A DNA stretch of 64,000 bases from Clostridium sp. (GCA_029851835.1 JARKVD010000017.1:1-64000); one strand, 5' to 3'. Positions 27,092-36,961 are shown, counted from the first letter of the stretch. Notes: a model not told the origin generated them from the letters alone. Numbers and translations are program-made.

Positions 27092-28546
27092 TTAGGCTAC
27101 TTTATTTTCAGCTTTAATTCTAGCAATCTCTTCTTGAATTTCTTCCATTTTCTCTTTAGTTAATGGGTAGAATTTCATCGCTACTAAATTAAGAACTAAT
27201 CCAAATATAGGTACTATAAACATTAAGAATAACGCCATCCAGAATATAGCTGAAGTAAGCGGAGTTTCTGGTGTTGGTTGTGTAGTCGTAAAGCCTATTG
27301 CAGCTATAGCAAATGCAACGATAGTTGTAGCTAAAGAAGATATTAATTTATCAACAAAGCTGAATAATGTTCCCATTAAGCCTGGTACATATTTACCACT
27401 TCTGTATGTTTCATAGTCTGCACAGTCTGCTGTCATTGGAATAACTATATTTCCAGCAACCCCTGTAGCACCATTTCTTAGCATCATAAACACTAAAAAT
27501 AATATAGTGAACACTCCCATGCTAGTTAAGCTTAAAGATGTTGGATCTCCTAAGATAAATAGAGCAAATAATGCTAAGTTAAATACTACTCCACCTATTG
27601 AACCCCATATCATTGCTTTTCTTTGTCCTAATTTTCTAGCAATAAATCCAACTCCAAAGAACATAATTAACATATTTGGAATCATCATTATCATACCAAG
27701 TTGTCCACTTACCGCATAATTTCCACAAATAATTCCATAAAGCATTATTGCTATTACAGAGTTGTTACCTATTGACATACATAATTTATCTGAAGAAGCT
27801 GATACAACAAGCATCTGAATAGCTCTATTATGTTTAAGAACTTCCCAGTAATCTTTAAAGTTAACCTTTACAACTTCACCAGTTCCAAAGTACTCTTGTC
27901 TATCCTTTTTCCATATTGCAAATACAGCAAGCGCTGTTAATAATCCAGATGCTACGATTGTGAAGATTAAGAATGTTTTGAAGAACTCTAATGTGAATCC
28001 ACCATATTTTTGCATCCAAATGTTAGACACTACAAACATTATTACAGTTTGCACTACTGACATGTAAATACCATCGAATAAAGCAAACATTGGTCTTTGT
28101 GATGGATCACTTGTTAAACAAGTTTGAGCTGATTTAGTTACTACACATTGTAATGTGTATCCTACAATATATATTGCATATACAAATATGAAGTATATTA
28201 ATCTAAATTTTTCTGGTACTAAGTGACATGTTGTGAATATTACTGTAGCCATAATTGCTAGTATAACATTCCCAATAATCATAAACGGTCTATTCTTACC
28301 AAATTTTCCGTTTGTCTTATCTAGAACATATCCTATAATTGGATCTGTTATACCATCCCATATTCTCATTGCTGTCATAACTGTTCCTGCAAGCACTACT
28401 GATATTCCTACAAAACCTGTTAAATAATAAGTTACATACATCATTAAGAACATATAAAGGTTTGTAGCTGTGTTATTAAGAGGGAAGAATGCCATCTGCC
28501 ACCATGTAGCGCGGTGATATTTTGTGTTCATCTCTTTATTTTCCAT
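27092..28546 (-). CDS. GPH-family sugar/hexuronide:cation symporter 3
   Basis: 484 residues, third paralogue of the set. Same signatures (RIWDGITDPIIGYVLDKT, ADCADYETYRSGKYVPG), but the helix around residues 165-200 and several loops differ from the other two, so it is the most divergent copy. AGGAGG precedes the ATG. Single-gene unit with its own upstream box and terminator. It presumably brings a related hexuronide or glycoside to the uxa/uxu pathway or to the GH2/GH3 glycosidases, which have no transporter of their own. Confidence 0.85.
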   Translation of the reverse strand: MENKEMNTKYHRATWWQMAFFPLNNTATNLYMFLMMYVTYYLTGFVGISVVLAGTVMTAMRIWDGITDPIIGYVLDKTNGKFGKNRPFMIIGNVILAIMATVIFTTCHLVPEKFRLIYFIFVYAIYIVGYTLQCVVTKSAQTCLTSDPSQRPMFALFDGIYMSVVQTVIMFVVSNIWMQKYGGFTLEFFKTFLIFTIVASGLLTALAVFAIWKKDRQEYFGTGEVVKVNFKDYWEVLKHNRAIQMLVVSASSDKLCMSIGNNSVIAIMLYGIICGNYAVSGQLGMIMMIPNMLIMFFGVGFIARKLGQRKAMIWGSIGGVVFNLALFALFILGDPTSLSLTSMGVFTILFLVFMMLRNGATGVAGNIVIPMTADCADYETYRSGKYVPGLMGTLFSFVDKLISSLATTIVAFAIAAIGFTTTQPTPETPLTSAIFWMALFLMFIVPIFGLVLNLVAMKFYPLTKEKMEEIQEEIARIKAENKVA

Positions 28547-28606
28547 TTGTGTACCTCCTGTTTTTTAATATTGTTATAAATTCTACAATTCAATGTTACA
28601 ATAATC

Positions 28607-28654
28607 TTCAGAATATTAAAATTGTAAATGTTTAGATTGTCATTGTAATTGTTG
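28607..28654 (-). promoter_or_regulatory. Conserved upstream box of GPH symporter 3
   Basis: Contains the 20-base identity with symporter 2's box (CAATCTAAACATTTACAATT) followed by TTAATATTCTGAAGATTA, which matches symporter 1's box more closely. Likely shared operator and promoter. Confidence 0.55.
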
Positions 28655-29220
28655 CGTAATCGTTTAAATAACCCTTTAAAAACCATAATTCTTATTATAT
28701 TTAAATTACTTTCTTTATATTATTAAACTATTTTAAAAAAATTTCCCATAACTCCTTTGTATAAGATATTTTATAACGCTTCCAAATTTCAATATATTAA
28801 ACTTCAATGTTAAAAAATTGTTTTATATCACTTTTTTACCTAGCATTCACTGCACTTAAACTGCATCTCTTCCTATAATTAAAGTTTTTAATGTACCCTA
28901 ACACTTTTAATAAACCAATACATTTCAAATATATCCCGCATTGCAATTTCTCCACCATCCTTACCTCCAGCTTCAAATAGGCTTTTACATTAGAAACGCG
29001 CTAATTTCTTTATCTTTCATCAATTCTTTCATTCCATTCATGTAGAGCATTTGTGAAGCCAATTTATTTCAACAATTACTTTGCTAAAACCGTAAATATA
29101 CACATAAAATATTTTTAGCAACTTTTGCATAGAAAATATTGCACATCGACACTTTTTAACATTTAGTAAATATTCTATTTCATCAATATGAATTGCAATT
29201 TACATCTTGTAATAATAAAA
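28655..29220. other. Gene-free stretch between the hexuronate locus and ppdK
   Basis: About 565 bases, very AT-rich, with no convincing open reading frame, RNA gene or repeat-family member. It separates the accessory carbohydrate region from the conserved core. I see nothing in it beyond scattered promoter-like AT-rich sequences. Confidence 0.5.
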
Positions 29221-29254
29221 AAAGAGTTTATACAAATAAATGTACAAACTCTTT
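29221..29254 (-). terminator. Terminator of ppdK
   Basis: AAAGAGTTT (29221-29229) pairs with AAACTCTTT (29246-29254), extended inward by TACA/TGTA. On the minus strand it is followed by TTTTTTTATTATT. Confidence 0.85.
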
Positions 29255-29266
29255 TATAATCAAATA

Positions 29267-31945
29267 CTATTTTCTTGAAGCTGCTACTTCTTCAGCACTA
29301 TCTTTAAAGTCTTTGTTTCTAGGATTCTTAACTTCTGCTTGAGCAGCAGCAAGTCTAGCAACTGGTACTCTAAATGGTGAACATGATACATAGTTTAACC
29401 CTATATTGTGGCAGAATTCAACTGAAGATGGATCTCCGCCATGTTCTCCGCAGATACCAAGCTTAATATTAGGTCTTGTTGACTTTCCAAGGTCAACAGC
29501 CATTTTAACAAGTTTTCCAACTCCAACTTGATCCAACCTTGCAAAAGGATCTGATTCATAAATACTGTTATCATAGTAGTATTTTAAGAAATTACCAGCA
29601 TCGTCTCTAGAGAATCCAAAGGTCATTTGAGTTAAGTCATTGGTTCCAAAGGAGAAGAATTCCGCTTCTTTAGCAATCTCATCAGCTGTTAAAGCAGCTC
29701 TTGGAATTTCTATCATTGTTCCTACCATATATTTCATTTCTATTCCAGATTCTTTTATTATTGCATCAGCTGTTCTAGTAACTACATCTTTAACATATTT
29801 AAGCTCTTTAACTTCTCCAACAAGTGGAATCATGATTTCAGGAATGATATCATATCCCAATCTAGTTTTAACATCAATAGCAGCCTCTATTACAGCTCTA
29901 GTTTGCATTTCAGCTATTTCTGGATAAGAAACAGCTAATCTACATCCTCTATGCCCCATCATTGGGTTAAACTCATGGAGAGATTCCACTTTATTCTTTA
30001 ACTCTTTAAATGTTATTCCTAAATCCTTAGCTAACTCTTCTATTTCTTCATCTTCATGAGGAAGGAACTCGTGTAGTGGTGGATCTAAGAATCTGATAGT
30101 AGCTGGTCTATCTTGTAACTCCTCATAGATACCTATGAAGTCACCTTTTTGCATTGGAAGTAATTTCTCTAAAGCAGCTCTCCTTGTAGATTCCTCATTA
30201 GCAACAATCATTTCTCTAATTGCCATGATTCTATCTGCCTCAAAGAACATGTGCTCAGTTCTGCAAAGACCAATTCCTTCAGCTCCAAATCTAATTCCCT
30301 GTGCAGTATCCCTTGGATTATCAGCATTAGCTCTAACCTTTAAGGTTCTAATTTCATCTGCCCAAGCCATAAATGTTCCAAAGTATCCACTAATTTCAGG
30401 ATCTACAGTTTTCACTTGTCCTGCATATATATTTCCTGTGCTTCCATCGATAGAAATAAAGTCATCTGCTCCGTAAGTAACTCCCCCTACTTCTAAAGTT
30501 TTAGCTTCTTCATTTACTTTTAATTCTCCACATCCAGCAACGCAGCAAGTACCCATTCCTCTAGCAACAACAGCAGCGTGAGAAGTCATTCCTCCTCTAA
30601 CTGTTAGTATACCTTCAGATGCTATCATACCTTCAATGTCCTCTGGAGATGTTTCTAATCTTACTAATACAACCTTTTCACCATTTTCATGTCTTGTCTT
30701 AGCTTCATCTGCAGTAAAGGCAATTTTACCACAAGCTGCTCCAGGTGAAGCAGGAAGACCTTTAGCTATAACAGTTGCAGCCTTAAGTACCTCTTGGTCA
30801 AAGGCTGGGTGTAAAAGAGTATCTAATTGTTTTGGTTCAACTTTAAGGATAGCTTCAGCCTTAGTAAGTCTTCCTTCTTCAACTAAATCAACAGCAATTT
30901 TTAAAGCAGCCTGAGCTGTTCTCTTACCATTTCTAGTTTGTAAGAAGTAAAGCTTTCCTTCTTCTATGGTGAACTCCATATCTTGCATGTCTTTATAGTG
31001 CTCCTCTAAAGTAGCAACTATAGACATAAATTCTTCATATACGGCTGGATTTTCCTTTGCCAGCTCTTCTATGTTTTGAGGTGTTCTAATACCTGCAACA
31101 ACATCCTCACCTTGAGCATTCATTAAGTACTCAGCAAAGATTTTCTTTTCACCAGTAGATGGGTTTCTTGAGAAGGCAACTCCTGTACCAGAAGTGTTTC
31201 CTTTGTTACCAAATACCATCTCTTGAACGTTTACTGCTGTACCCCAGCTACCTGGAATATCATTCATTCTTCTATATACAATAGCTCTTGGGTTGTTCCA
31301 TGATCTAAATACAGCTTTAATTGATTCAATTAACTGTACAGTTGGGTCACTTGGAAAATCGTCCCCTTTAATAGCTTTGTAATGGGCCTTGAATTTAACA
31401 ACTAGCTCTTTTAAGTCATCTGCATCAAGATCAGTGTCTAAAGTAACACCTCTCTCAGCTTTCATTTCATCCATGATGTCTTCGAAACTTCTCTTTTCGA
31501 TTTCCATAACAACATCTGCAAACATTTGAATAAATCTTCTATATGAGTCGTAGGCAAATCTTGGATTGCCAGTCTTATTAGCCATAACTTCAACAGTTTG
31601 ATCATTTAATCCTAAGTTAAGTATTGTGTCCATCATTCCAGGCATTGAAGCTCTTGCTCCTGATCTAACTGAAACTAATAGTGGATTTTCTAAACTTCCG
31701 AATTTTTTTCCTGTTATGTTCTCTAGCTCAACCATTTTCTCATGTATTTCATTTATTATGTCTTCTGCTATTATTTTTCCATCATCGTAATACTTATTAC
31801 AAGCTTCTGTAGTTACTGTGAAACCTTGTGGCACTGGAATCCCAATATTGGTCATCTCTGCAAGGTTTGCACCTTTTCCCCCTAGTAGGTTTTTCATGCT
31901 TCCATTACCTTCGCTAAAAAGGTATACATACTTTTTCTTTTCCAT
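29267..31945 (-). CDS. ppdK: Pyruvate, phosphate dikinase
   Basis: 892 residues. The ATG at 31945 has AAGGGG nine bases upstream. N-terminal ATP-grasp domain (FSEGNGSMKNLLGGKGANLAEM), central phosphohistidine domain with GGMTSHAAVVARGMG (catalytic His near 455, and the preceding Thr that regulatory proteins phosphorylate) and C-terminal PEP-binding TIM barrel (GTNDLTQMTFG, GICGEHGG). Interconverts pyruvate, ATP and phosphate with PEP, AMP and pyrophosphate. Directly downstream of a CcpN-like regulator gene. The bifunctional PPDK regulatory protein (DUF299) often found beside it is not in the window. Confidence 0.97.
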   Translation of the reverse strand: MEKKKYVYLFSEGNGSMKNLLGGKGANLAEMTNIGIPVPQGFTVTTEACNKYYDDGKIIAEDIINEIHEKMVELENITGKKFGSLENPLLVSVRSGARASMPGMMDTILNLGLNDQTVEVMANKTGNPRFAYDSYRRFIQMFADVVMEIEKRSFEDIMDEMKAERGVTLDTDLDADDLKELVVKFKAHYKAIKGDDFPSDPTVQLIESIKAVFRSWNNPRAIVYRRMNDIPGSWGTAVNVQEMVFGNKGNTSGTGVAFSRNPSTGEKKIFAEYLMNAQGEDVVAGIRTPQNIEELAKENPAVYEEFMSIVATLEEHYKDMQDMEFTIEEGKLYFLQTRNGKRTAQAALKIAVDLVEEGRLTKAEAILKVEPKQLDTLLHPAFDQEVLKAATVIAKGLPASPGAACGKIAFTADEAKTRHENGEKVVLVRLETSPEDIEGMIASEGILTVRGGMTSHAAVVARGMGTCCVAGCGELKVNEEAKTLEVGGVTYGADDFISIDGSTGNIYAGQVKTVDPEISGYFGTFMAWADEIRTLKVRANADNPRDTAQGIRFGAEGIGLCRTEHMFFEADRIMAIREMIVANEESTRRAALEKLLPMQKGDFIGIYEELQDRPATIRFLDPPLHEFLPHEDEEIEELAKDLGITFKELKNKVESLHEFNPMMGHRGCRLAVSYPEIAEMQTRAVIEAAIDVKTRLGYDIIPEIMIPLVGEVKELKYVKDVVTRTADAIIKESGIEMKYMVGTMIEIPRAALTADEIAKEAEFFSFGTNDLTQMTFGFSRDDAGNFLKYYYDNSIYESDPFARLDQVGVGKLVKMAVDLGKSTRPNIKLGICGEHGGDPSSVEFCHNIGLNYVSCSPFRVPVARLAAAQAEVKNPRNKDFKDSAEEVAASRK

Positions 31946-32018
31946 GTTACACAACCCCTTAATTTTTAATATATAGCTATTATGAATACCTTATTCATTT
32001 TTACCAAAAACGAATATC

Positions 32019-32651
32019 TTATTCATCTTCACCCAATTTAACAAAAATTCCAGTAATGGTTGTTTTGGATATCTTACCTACAATTTTTAAAACTTCTTTT
32101 TCGTTTACGACCTCCCGCCTTATTACCGGCAGACTGTCAACCTGATGCTCAATTATCTTTTTAGCTGCGACAAATGCTGAATCGTCTTCAGATACCCAAA
32201 TGATATTTGGCATTCTAGTCATGATGATTCCAACAGGTACTCTATGCATATCAGCTGTTCCCATTGCCATTTTTATAAAGTCTTTTCTTGATACAGCTCC
32301 TAAGAGCACTCCGTTGTTTTCTATGAACAAGGTACCTGCATCGTTAAGGAATAGCGTTAATATTGCCTCATATACAGGTGTCTCTTCCTTGACTAGAACC
32401 GGCTTCGACATTACATCCCGAACCGTAATTTTTCTGATCTCACCACTACTTGAATTCTTCGAAGAGTTTTTCATACAGACATATCCCACTTTTGGTCTTG
32501 CCTGTAGTATTCCAGTCATGGTTAGTATAGATAAATCTGGTCGTATGGCGGAGCGAGTTAGTCCTAACTCTTTAGCAATTGCTTCACTTGTTATTGGCTC
32601 GTTAGCTTTCACTAGCTCTATAATCTGTTCTTGTCTTTCTGAGAGTTTAAT
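32019..32651 (-). CDS. CcpN-like HTH/CBS-domain transcriptional regulator, probable ATT start
   Basis: Winged helix (residues about 1-60, SERQEQIIELVKANEPITS then LTRSAIRPDLSILTMTG) and a CBS pair (KPVLVKEETPVYEAILTLFLNDAGTLF; VPVGIIMTRMPN), the layout of Bacillus CcpN/YqzB, which represses gluconeogenic genes. Starting at the in-frame GTG (32612) would cut off the first helix. The upstream in-frame codons KLSERQEQIIEL match the family N-terminus, and the only well-placed start after AAAGGTGG (32661-32668) is an ATT at 32649-32651, nine bases away. No ATG, GTG or TTG is available there. It probably controls ppdK, 73 bases downstream. Confidence 0.8.
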   Translation of the reverse strand: MKLSERQEQIIELVKANEPITSEAIAKELGLTRSAIRPDLSILTMTGILQARPKVGYVCMKNSSKNSSSGEIRKITVRDVMSKPVLVKEETPVYEAILTLFLNDAGTLFIENNGVLLGAVSRKDFIKMAMGTADMHRVPVGIIMTRMPNIIWVSEDDSAFVAAKKIIEHQVDSLPVIRREVVNEKEVLKIVGKISKTTITGIFVKLGEDE

Positions 32652-32905
32652 GACAATTCGCCACCTTTCATTTCCAACGCTTATGATAATGTCATACTTT
32701 TATATAAAATAAAACCATAGCATTGTTTATAATAAATTGTTTTTAAATTTTTCTTCCTTTGTTAATTTTCCACTATAGATATATTATAGCATGTTATTTT
32801 AAAAAGGAGTATTGTTTTTCAATATTTTTCTTGAAAAGAAGTAAGATATTCACTTAATTTGTAATTTTTTGTGGTGCTAATGTAAACATTTAATCTTAAA
32901 CAAAA

Positions 32906-32925
32906 AAGATGAGTTCCCCCATCTT
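32906..32925 (-). terminator. Terminator after the DUF4342 gene
   Basis: AAGATG (32906-32911) with CATCTT (32920-32925). On the minus strand the stem is followed by TTTTTTG. A short stem but a good U-tract. Confidence 0.55.
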
Positions 32926-32959
32926 CTTTAATATAATCAAGCAACTCTTTAAGACATTT

Positions 32960-33010
32960 ATTATTTATCTATTTTTATTATTTATCTATTTTTATTGTTT
33001 ATTTATTTTT
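32960..33010. repeat. 17-bp tandem repeat, three copies, at the DUF4342 stop codon
   Basis: The unit ATTATTTATCTATTTTT occurs at 32960 and 32977, with a variant at 32994. The third copy covers the stop codon and the last codons (NKNK) of the gene. Confidence 0.7.
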
Positions 33011-33547
33011 ATTATTCTTCATTTGATTAATCTTATCCTTAATTTTATCTGAAGTATGTGAAAAAACTCCTTGTAGTTCATGTCCAACTTCTGAGGCAAC
33101 CTTGACTGTAGTTTCTACACCCTTTTCAACATATTTATTTACAACTTCTACTGTACCATCTTTTTTGATAATATCAATCTCTAATTTTGTAAATACCGCT
33201 GTAGCAGCACCCAATAATAAAATTACAGGTTGTAAAACCATTATTGCCCCAACTACAATCCCTGCATTAACAGGAATATTCACTATAACTGCATCATCCT
33301 TTCTGATAATAATCCTAGCCACATTTCCGCTTTTGATTAACCCTTTTATGTAGTTAACAAATTCGCTTTGGCTTATTTTATCATAAATATTATGCAGTTC
33401 ATCATTATTCTTTTTATTTTTTTCAAAATGAATTAATGCCTCGATAAGATCACCGTTGAATTTTTCAAGCAATTCTTTAGCTTCTTCATCTGATAAATTA
33501 GTACGTTCTTTAAGAATTTCTATCTTTTTCAATGTATCTTGGTCCAC
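32999..33547 (-). CDS. DUF4342 protein with UBA-like N-terminus
   Basis: 182 residues from the GTG at 33547 (AGGGGG seven bases upstream). N-terminal UBA/TS-N-like helical domain (about 1-45, RTNLSDEEAKELLEKFNGDLIEALIHF) followed by the DUF4342 region (IIRKDDAVIVNIPVNAGIVVGAI) and a Lys-rich tail. A hydrophobic stretch near residues 97-121 may touch the membrane. It commonly follows recO in clostridia; function unknown. The tail and stop codon lie within a 17-bp tandem repeat. Confidence 0.75.
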   Translation of the reverse strand: MDQDTLKKIEILKERTNLSDEEAKELLEKFNGDLIEALIHFEKNKKNNDELHNIYDKISQSEFVNYIKGLIKSGNVARIIIRKDDAVIVNIPVNAGIVVGAIMVLQPVILLLGAATAVFTKLEIDIIKKDGTVEVVNKYVEKGVETTVKVASEVGHELQGVFSHTSDKIKDKINQMKNNKNK

Positions 33548-33581
33548 AAATATTCCCCCTAAGCAATATTTCACCCTTGCT

Positions 33582-34340
33582 CTACATTATACCATTATTT
33601 ATAGTGTTTTGAAAACCACTAAGAAGAGATAAACTCTTCGGTTTTCTTCTATAATTTAGCTCAATAAATGTAGTTAAAATCTTATTAATTTCTAGCTTGG
33701 TTTTTTCATCCAAAGTAAGTCTCCCCACCTTTTCAAGATCTACTTTACTAAGAAATTTAATTCCATTATATGCTGATAAAGACACATTAGTTCCATATTG
33801 CTTATCACAATTTTCACATACTCCTCCATAAAACTGAAATGATATGTAATCAGAACTATTTATCTTCTTTCCACATACTGCGCAGTGTTCTAAAGAAATT
33901 CCATAACCTGTTGCCTTTAAAAGTTTTATTTCAAAAGCTCTTGCTAATGTATCTAAATCAACAGCAGCATTTCTCATAAGGAAAAAAGCTTTAACGAGAT
34001 CAACAAAGATCTCATTACAAGGCTCTTCTTCAATTGCTATATCTACCAATTCATTAAAATATGAACCATAGATCAATGTATCATAATTGTTTAATATATC
34101 TTGAAATGAGTCAATAATTCTTCCTTCGTTTAAAGAAAACATAGTTCTACCCTTAAATAATACATACTCTCCAAAACAAAAAGGTAACGTATTTGAAAAG
34201 TTTTTGTTTTTACTTTTTCTAGCACCCTTAGCAATGACTGATACCTTTCCATAATCCTCTGTAAGTATCCAAAGCAGCTTGTCATTTTCCTTATAATCCT
34301 GAACTTTCAACACCATTCCCCTTGTTTTAATGGTACTCAC
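33582..34340 (-). CDS. recO: DNA repair protein RecO
   Basis: 252 residues from the GTG at 34340, with AGGTGG five bases upstream; a GTG nine bases earlier is part of that binding site. N-terminal OB fold (TRGMVLKVQDYKENDKLLWILTEDYGKVSVIAKGARK) and a C-terminal helical part with a four-cysteine zinc site (CAVCGKK and CENC). RecO loads RecA onto SSB-coated single-stranded DNA with RecR. It follows era in the usual cluster. Confidence 0.93.
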   Translation of the reverse strand: MSTIKTRGMVLKVQDYKENDKLLWILTEDYGKVSVIAKGARKSKNKNFSNTLPFCFGEYVLFKGRTMFSLNEGRIIDSFQDILNNYDTLIYGSYFNELVDIAIEEEPCNEIFVDLVKAFFLMRNAAVDLDTLARAFEIKLLKATGYGISLEHCAVCGKKINSSDYISFQFYGGVCENCDKQYGTNVSLSAYNGIKFLSKVDLEKVGRLTLDEKTKLEINKILTTFIELNYRRKPKSLSLLSGFQNTINNGIM

Positions 34341-34356
34341 AATTCCCACCTACAAT

Positions 34357-35238
34357 CTATTTATATCCAAGCTCCTTAAGAACAAAGGAACTATCTCTCC
34401 ACTCACTCTTAACTTTAACCCAAATCTTTAAATTCACCTTTTCATTTAAAAATTTTTCTATGTCTTGTCTAGCATAGGTAGATATCTTCTTTAACATAGC
34501 CCCATTCTTACCTATGATAATACCTTTATGTGAATCCTTCTCACAAAGCATATTGGCTTCTATATTATATTTTCCATTTTCCTGCTGCTTCATAGAAAGG
34601 ATTTCAATAGCGATTCCATGAGGTACTTCTTGCGATAATAATCTTAGAGCTTTTTCTCTGATTATTTCCATGACAATGAATCTTTCCTGCTGGTCTGTTA
34701 TCATATCCTCCGGATAATACTTAGGTCCTTCTGGAAGTTTATTAACTATTAACTCTAGAAGTTTTTCTGTATTCTTCCCATTCATGGCAGATATAGGAAT
34801 TATCTCCGTAAAATCAAATAACTTTGTATATTCTTCAAGAGCAGTTGCAACCTTAGTTTCCGCATTTTCATCTATCTTATTAACAACTAAAAACACAGGA
34901 GTTGCGCATCCCTTAAGCTGCTCTAAAATATGAAGGTCTCCTTCTTTAACCCCACCCTCTGGCGTTGTTAAGAACACAACCACATCAACATCCTTCATTG
35001 AATCCTTGGCATTTTTCATCATATAATCACCAAGTTTATTTTTAGGTTTATGCATACCTGGCGTATCAACAAACACTATTTGGTAGTTATCCTTTGTTAA
35101 TATAGTTTGTATATTATTTCTAGTAGTTTGTGGTCTACTAGAAACAATAGACAGCTTCTCTCCCATTAAATGATTTAATAGGGTGGACTTTCCCACATTA
35201 GGTCTTCCCACAATTGTTATAAATCCTGATTTAAACAT
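34357..35238 (-). CDS. era: GTPase Era
   Basis: 293 residues. GTPase motifs GRPNVGKST (G1), DTPGMH (G3) and NKID (G4), then a C-terminal KH domain with [14 protein letters not shown]. Era binds the 3' end of 16S rRNA and helps assemble the 30S subunit. Ten bases after cdd and sixteen before recO, so in one operon. AGGAGG precedes the ATG. Confidence 0.97.
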   Translation of the reverse strand: MFKSGFITIVGRPNVGKSTLLNHLMGEKLSIVSSRPQTTRNNIQTILTKDNYQIVFVDTPGMHKPKNKLGDYMMKNAKDSMKDVDVVVFLTTPEGGVKEGDLHILEQLKGCATPVFLVVNKIDENAETKVATALEEYTKLFDFTEIIPISAMNGKNTEKLLELIVNKLPEGPKYYPEDMITDQQERFIVMEIIREKALRLLSQEVPHGIAIEILSMKQQENGKYNIEANMLCEKDSHKGIIIGKNGAMLKKISTYARQDIEKFLNEKVNLKIWVKVKSEWRDSSFVLKELGYK

Positions 35239-35247
35239 ATTTCCTCC

Positions 35248-35646
35248 TTACTTAAGCAAATCAGATTTCCTGAAAGCTCCCGGTAAAATTTCTTCTAAAG
35301 TTTTTACTTGATATTCATCTTGGTTTTTAACTATTATAATTTCAATGTCATCACTAGCAAATTCAGCAATAACCTGTCTACATATTCCACATGGAGAAGT
35401 GAAGGCAGACATATCTCCAACAACAGCAATTCTCTTAATTACTCTGTGGCCTTCTGAAACTGCTTTAAATATTGCTGTTCTCTCAGCACAGTTAGCAGCA
35501 CCATAAGAAGCATTCTCAATGTTACATCCAGTATAAATACTGCCATCTTCCATCTCCACCGCAGCACCCACCTTAAAGTTTGAGTATGGTACATAGGCTT
35601 TTTCTCTCGCTTCAATACTTAATTTTACTAATTCTTTTATCTCCAT
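35248..35646 (-). CDS. cdd: Cytidine deaminase
   Basis: 132 residues. CAERTAIF supplies the zinc cysteine and catalytic glutamate; PCGICRQVI supplies the other two zinc cysteines. Deaminates cytidine and deoxycytidine in pyrimidine salvage. Normal length and usual place between dgkA and era. Confidence 0.96.
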   Translation of the reverse strand: MEIKELVKLSIEAREKAYVPYSNFKVGAAVEMEDGSIYTGCNIENASYGAANCAERTAIFKAVSEGHRVIKRIAVVGDMSAFTSPCGICRQVIAEFASDDIEIIIVKNQDEYQVKTLEEILPGAFRKSDLLK

Positions 35647-35722
35647 TTAATTATCCTCCAACTTTATTTGTTTTATTAGTATACACCATAACTAGGACTA
35701 TTGTCCCCCTTTTTTAATATTA

Positions 35723-36433
35723 TTACATTATAACCTTATAAATAAATAGAGTAAGCAATATCCCTAAAAGAGCCCCAGCAATAACCTCCCAGATTGAATG
35801 GACATCTGAATCCACTCTACTCTGCGCAACTATAATTGCCATTAAATATGAAAGAGCCATTATAAAAGGGGCAGATTCCATTTCCGAAGCCATCAAGGTT
35901 ATTATCGTTGCAAGTGAAAAAGCCAAAGAGCTGTGTCCACTAGGCATTCCACCCCTCAAAGCTGTACCTTCTCCATATACAGCTTTTATTACAACCGTAA
36001 CAATACATACTATTACAAGAACTAAGAATATCATAAGGGGACTTGAGTTTTTTATTTTATTAAGCATTATCAATGATAAAGGAAAAACCTTATCATAAAA
36101 AACTATGTATCCAACTAAAACCGCGTTAATTGCAGTTATAAGTACAGCTCCTGCTGCAACATTTTTAGCTATCTTAGCTAAGGGATGATAATAGTTAGTA
36201 GTAGCATCTATGGCACTTTCTACTGCAGTATTAACCATTTCAGCAACAATAACCATGGTTATTGTTATTGTAAGAATTAATAATTCTATTTTAGTTATAT
36301 CAAAAAAGAAACACGCAGTTAGAATTAGTATTGCCAATACCATATGTATTCTCATATTACGCTGGGTTCTAATTGAATATATTATGCCCTCAATAGCATA
36401 ATTAAAGCTATCTACAATTTTTTTTACTTTCAT
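35723..36433 (-). CDS. dgkA: Fused diacylglycerol/undecaprenol kinase and PAP2 phosphatase
   Basis: 236 residues, roughly twice the length of a DgkA. The N-terminal half has the DgkA signature EMVNTAVESAID in a three-helix membrane domain. The C-terminal half has PAP2 motifs GGMPSGHSSLAFS and SRVDSDVHSIWEVIAG with the catalytic histidines. The kinase would phosphorylate undecaprenol or diacylglycerol, and the phosphatase would act on lipid (pyro)phosphates. The fusion puts opposing or consecutive steps of the lipid carrier cycle in one protein. It lies between ybeY and cdd as DgkA usually does. Confidence 0.9.
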   Translation of the reverse strand: MKVKKIVDSFNYAIEGIIYSIRTQRNMRIHMVLAILILTACFFFDITKIELLILTITITMVIVAEMVNTAVESAIDATTNYYHPLAKIAKNVAAGAVLITAINAVLVGYIVFYDKVFPLSLIMLNKIKNSSPLMIFLVLVIVCIVTVVIKAVYGEGTALRGGMPSGHSSLAFSLATIITLMASEMESAPFIMALSYLMAIIVAQSRVDSDVHSIWEVIAGALLGILLTLFIYKVIM

Positions 36434-36460
36434 AACATTATCCCCCTCTTACCTTAAAGC

Positions 36461-36961
36461 CTATCTTGTTATTTCAAATTTACTTAAAATACTCTCTTCC
36501 CTTGCTCTCATTACTTTCTTCTCATCCTCTTCCATATGGTCATATCCAAGAAGATGAAGAATAGAGTGGATAATTAAATAACACACTTCTCTTTGAAAAG
36601 AATGTCCAAAATCCTCACTCTGTTCCTTGGCCCTCTCGAGTGATAATACTATATCACCAAGAACTAAATTTCCCTCATTCAAATCAATCTGTGAAAACTC
36701 ATACCCTAAGTAGCACTCCTTAAAAATCTTCTTATGATCATAATCAAGCATTGGAAAAGAAAGTACATCTGTTGCTTTATCAATGCCTCTTGTTTCTTCG
36801 TTAATTTCTCTTATACTTTCATTATCAACATAGATTACACTAACTTCATAAGGAATTAAAACCTGTTCCTCTTTTAAAGCATAATCAATAATTTCATCAA
36901 TAATATTAGTTAAATCCTCATCTACTTCTAATAAATTTTGTCTATTGTCCTTGTATATCAT
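36461..36961 (-). CDS. ybeY: Endoribonuclease YbeY
   Basis: 166 residues. The zinc site [11 protein letters not shown] (H-x3-H-x5-H) near residues 132-142 is diagnostic. Acts in 16S rRNA 3' processing and ribosome quality control. It is separated from pgpH by a terminator and a family A repeat, whereas in many relatives the two genes are close together. Confidence 0.96.
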   Translation of the reverse strand: MIYKDNRQNLLEVDEDLTNIIDEIIDYALKEEQVLIPYEVSVIYVDNESIREINEETRGIDKATDVLSFPMLDYDHKKIFKECYLGYEFSQIDLNEGNLVLGDIVLSLERAKEQSEDFGHSFQREVCYLIIHSILHLLGYDHMEEDEKKVMRAREESILSKFEITR

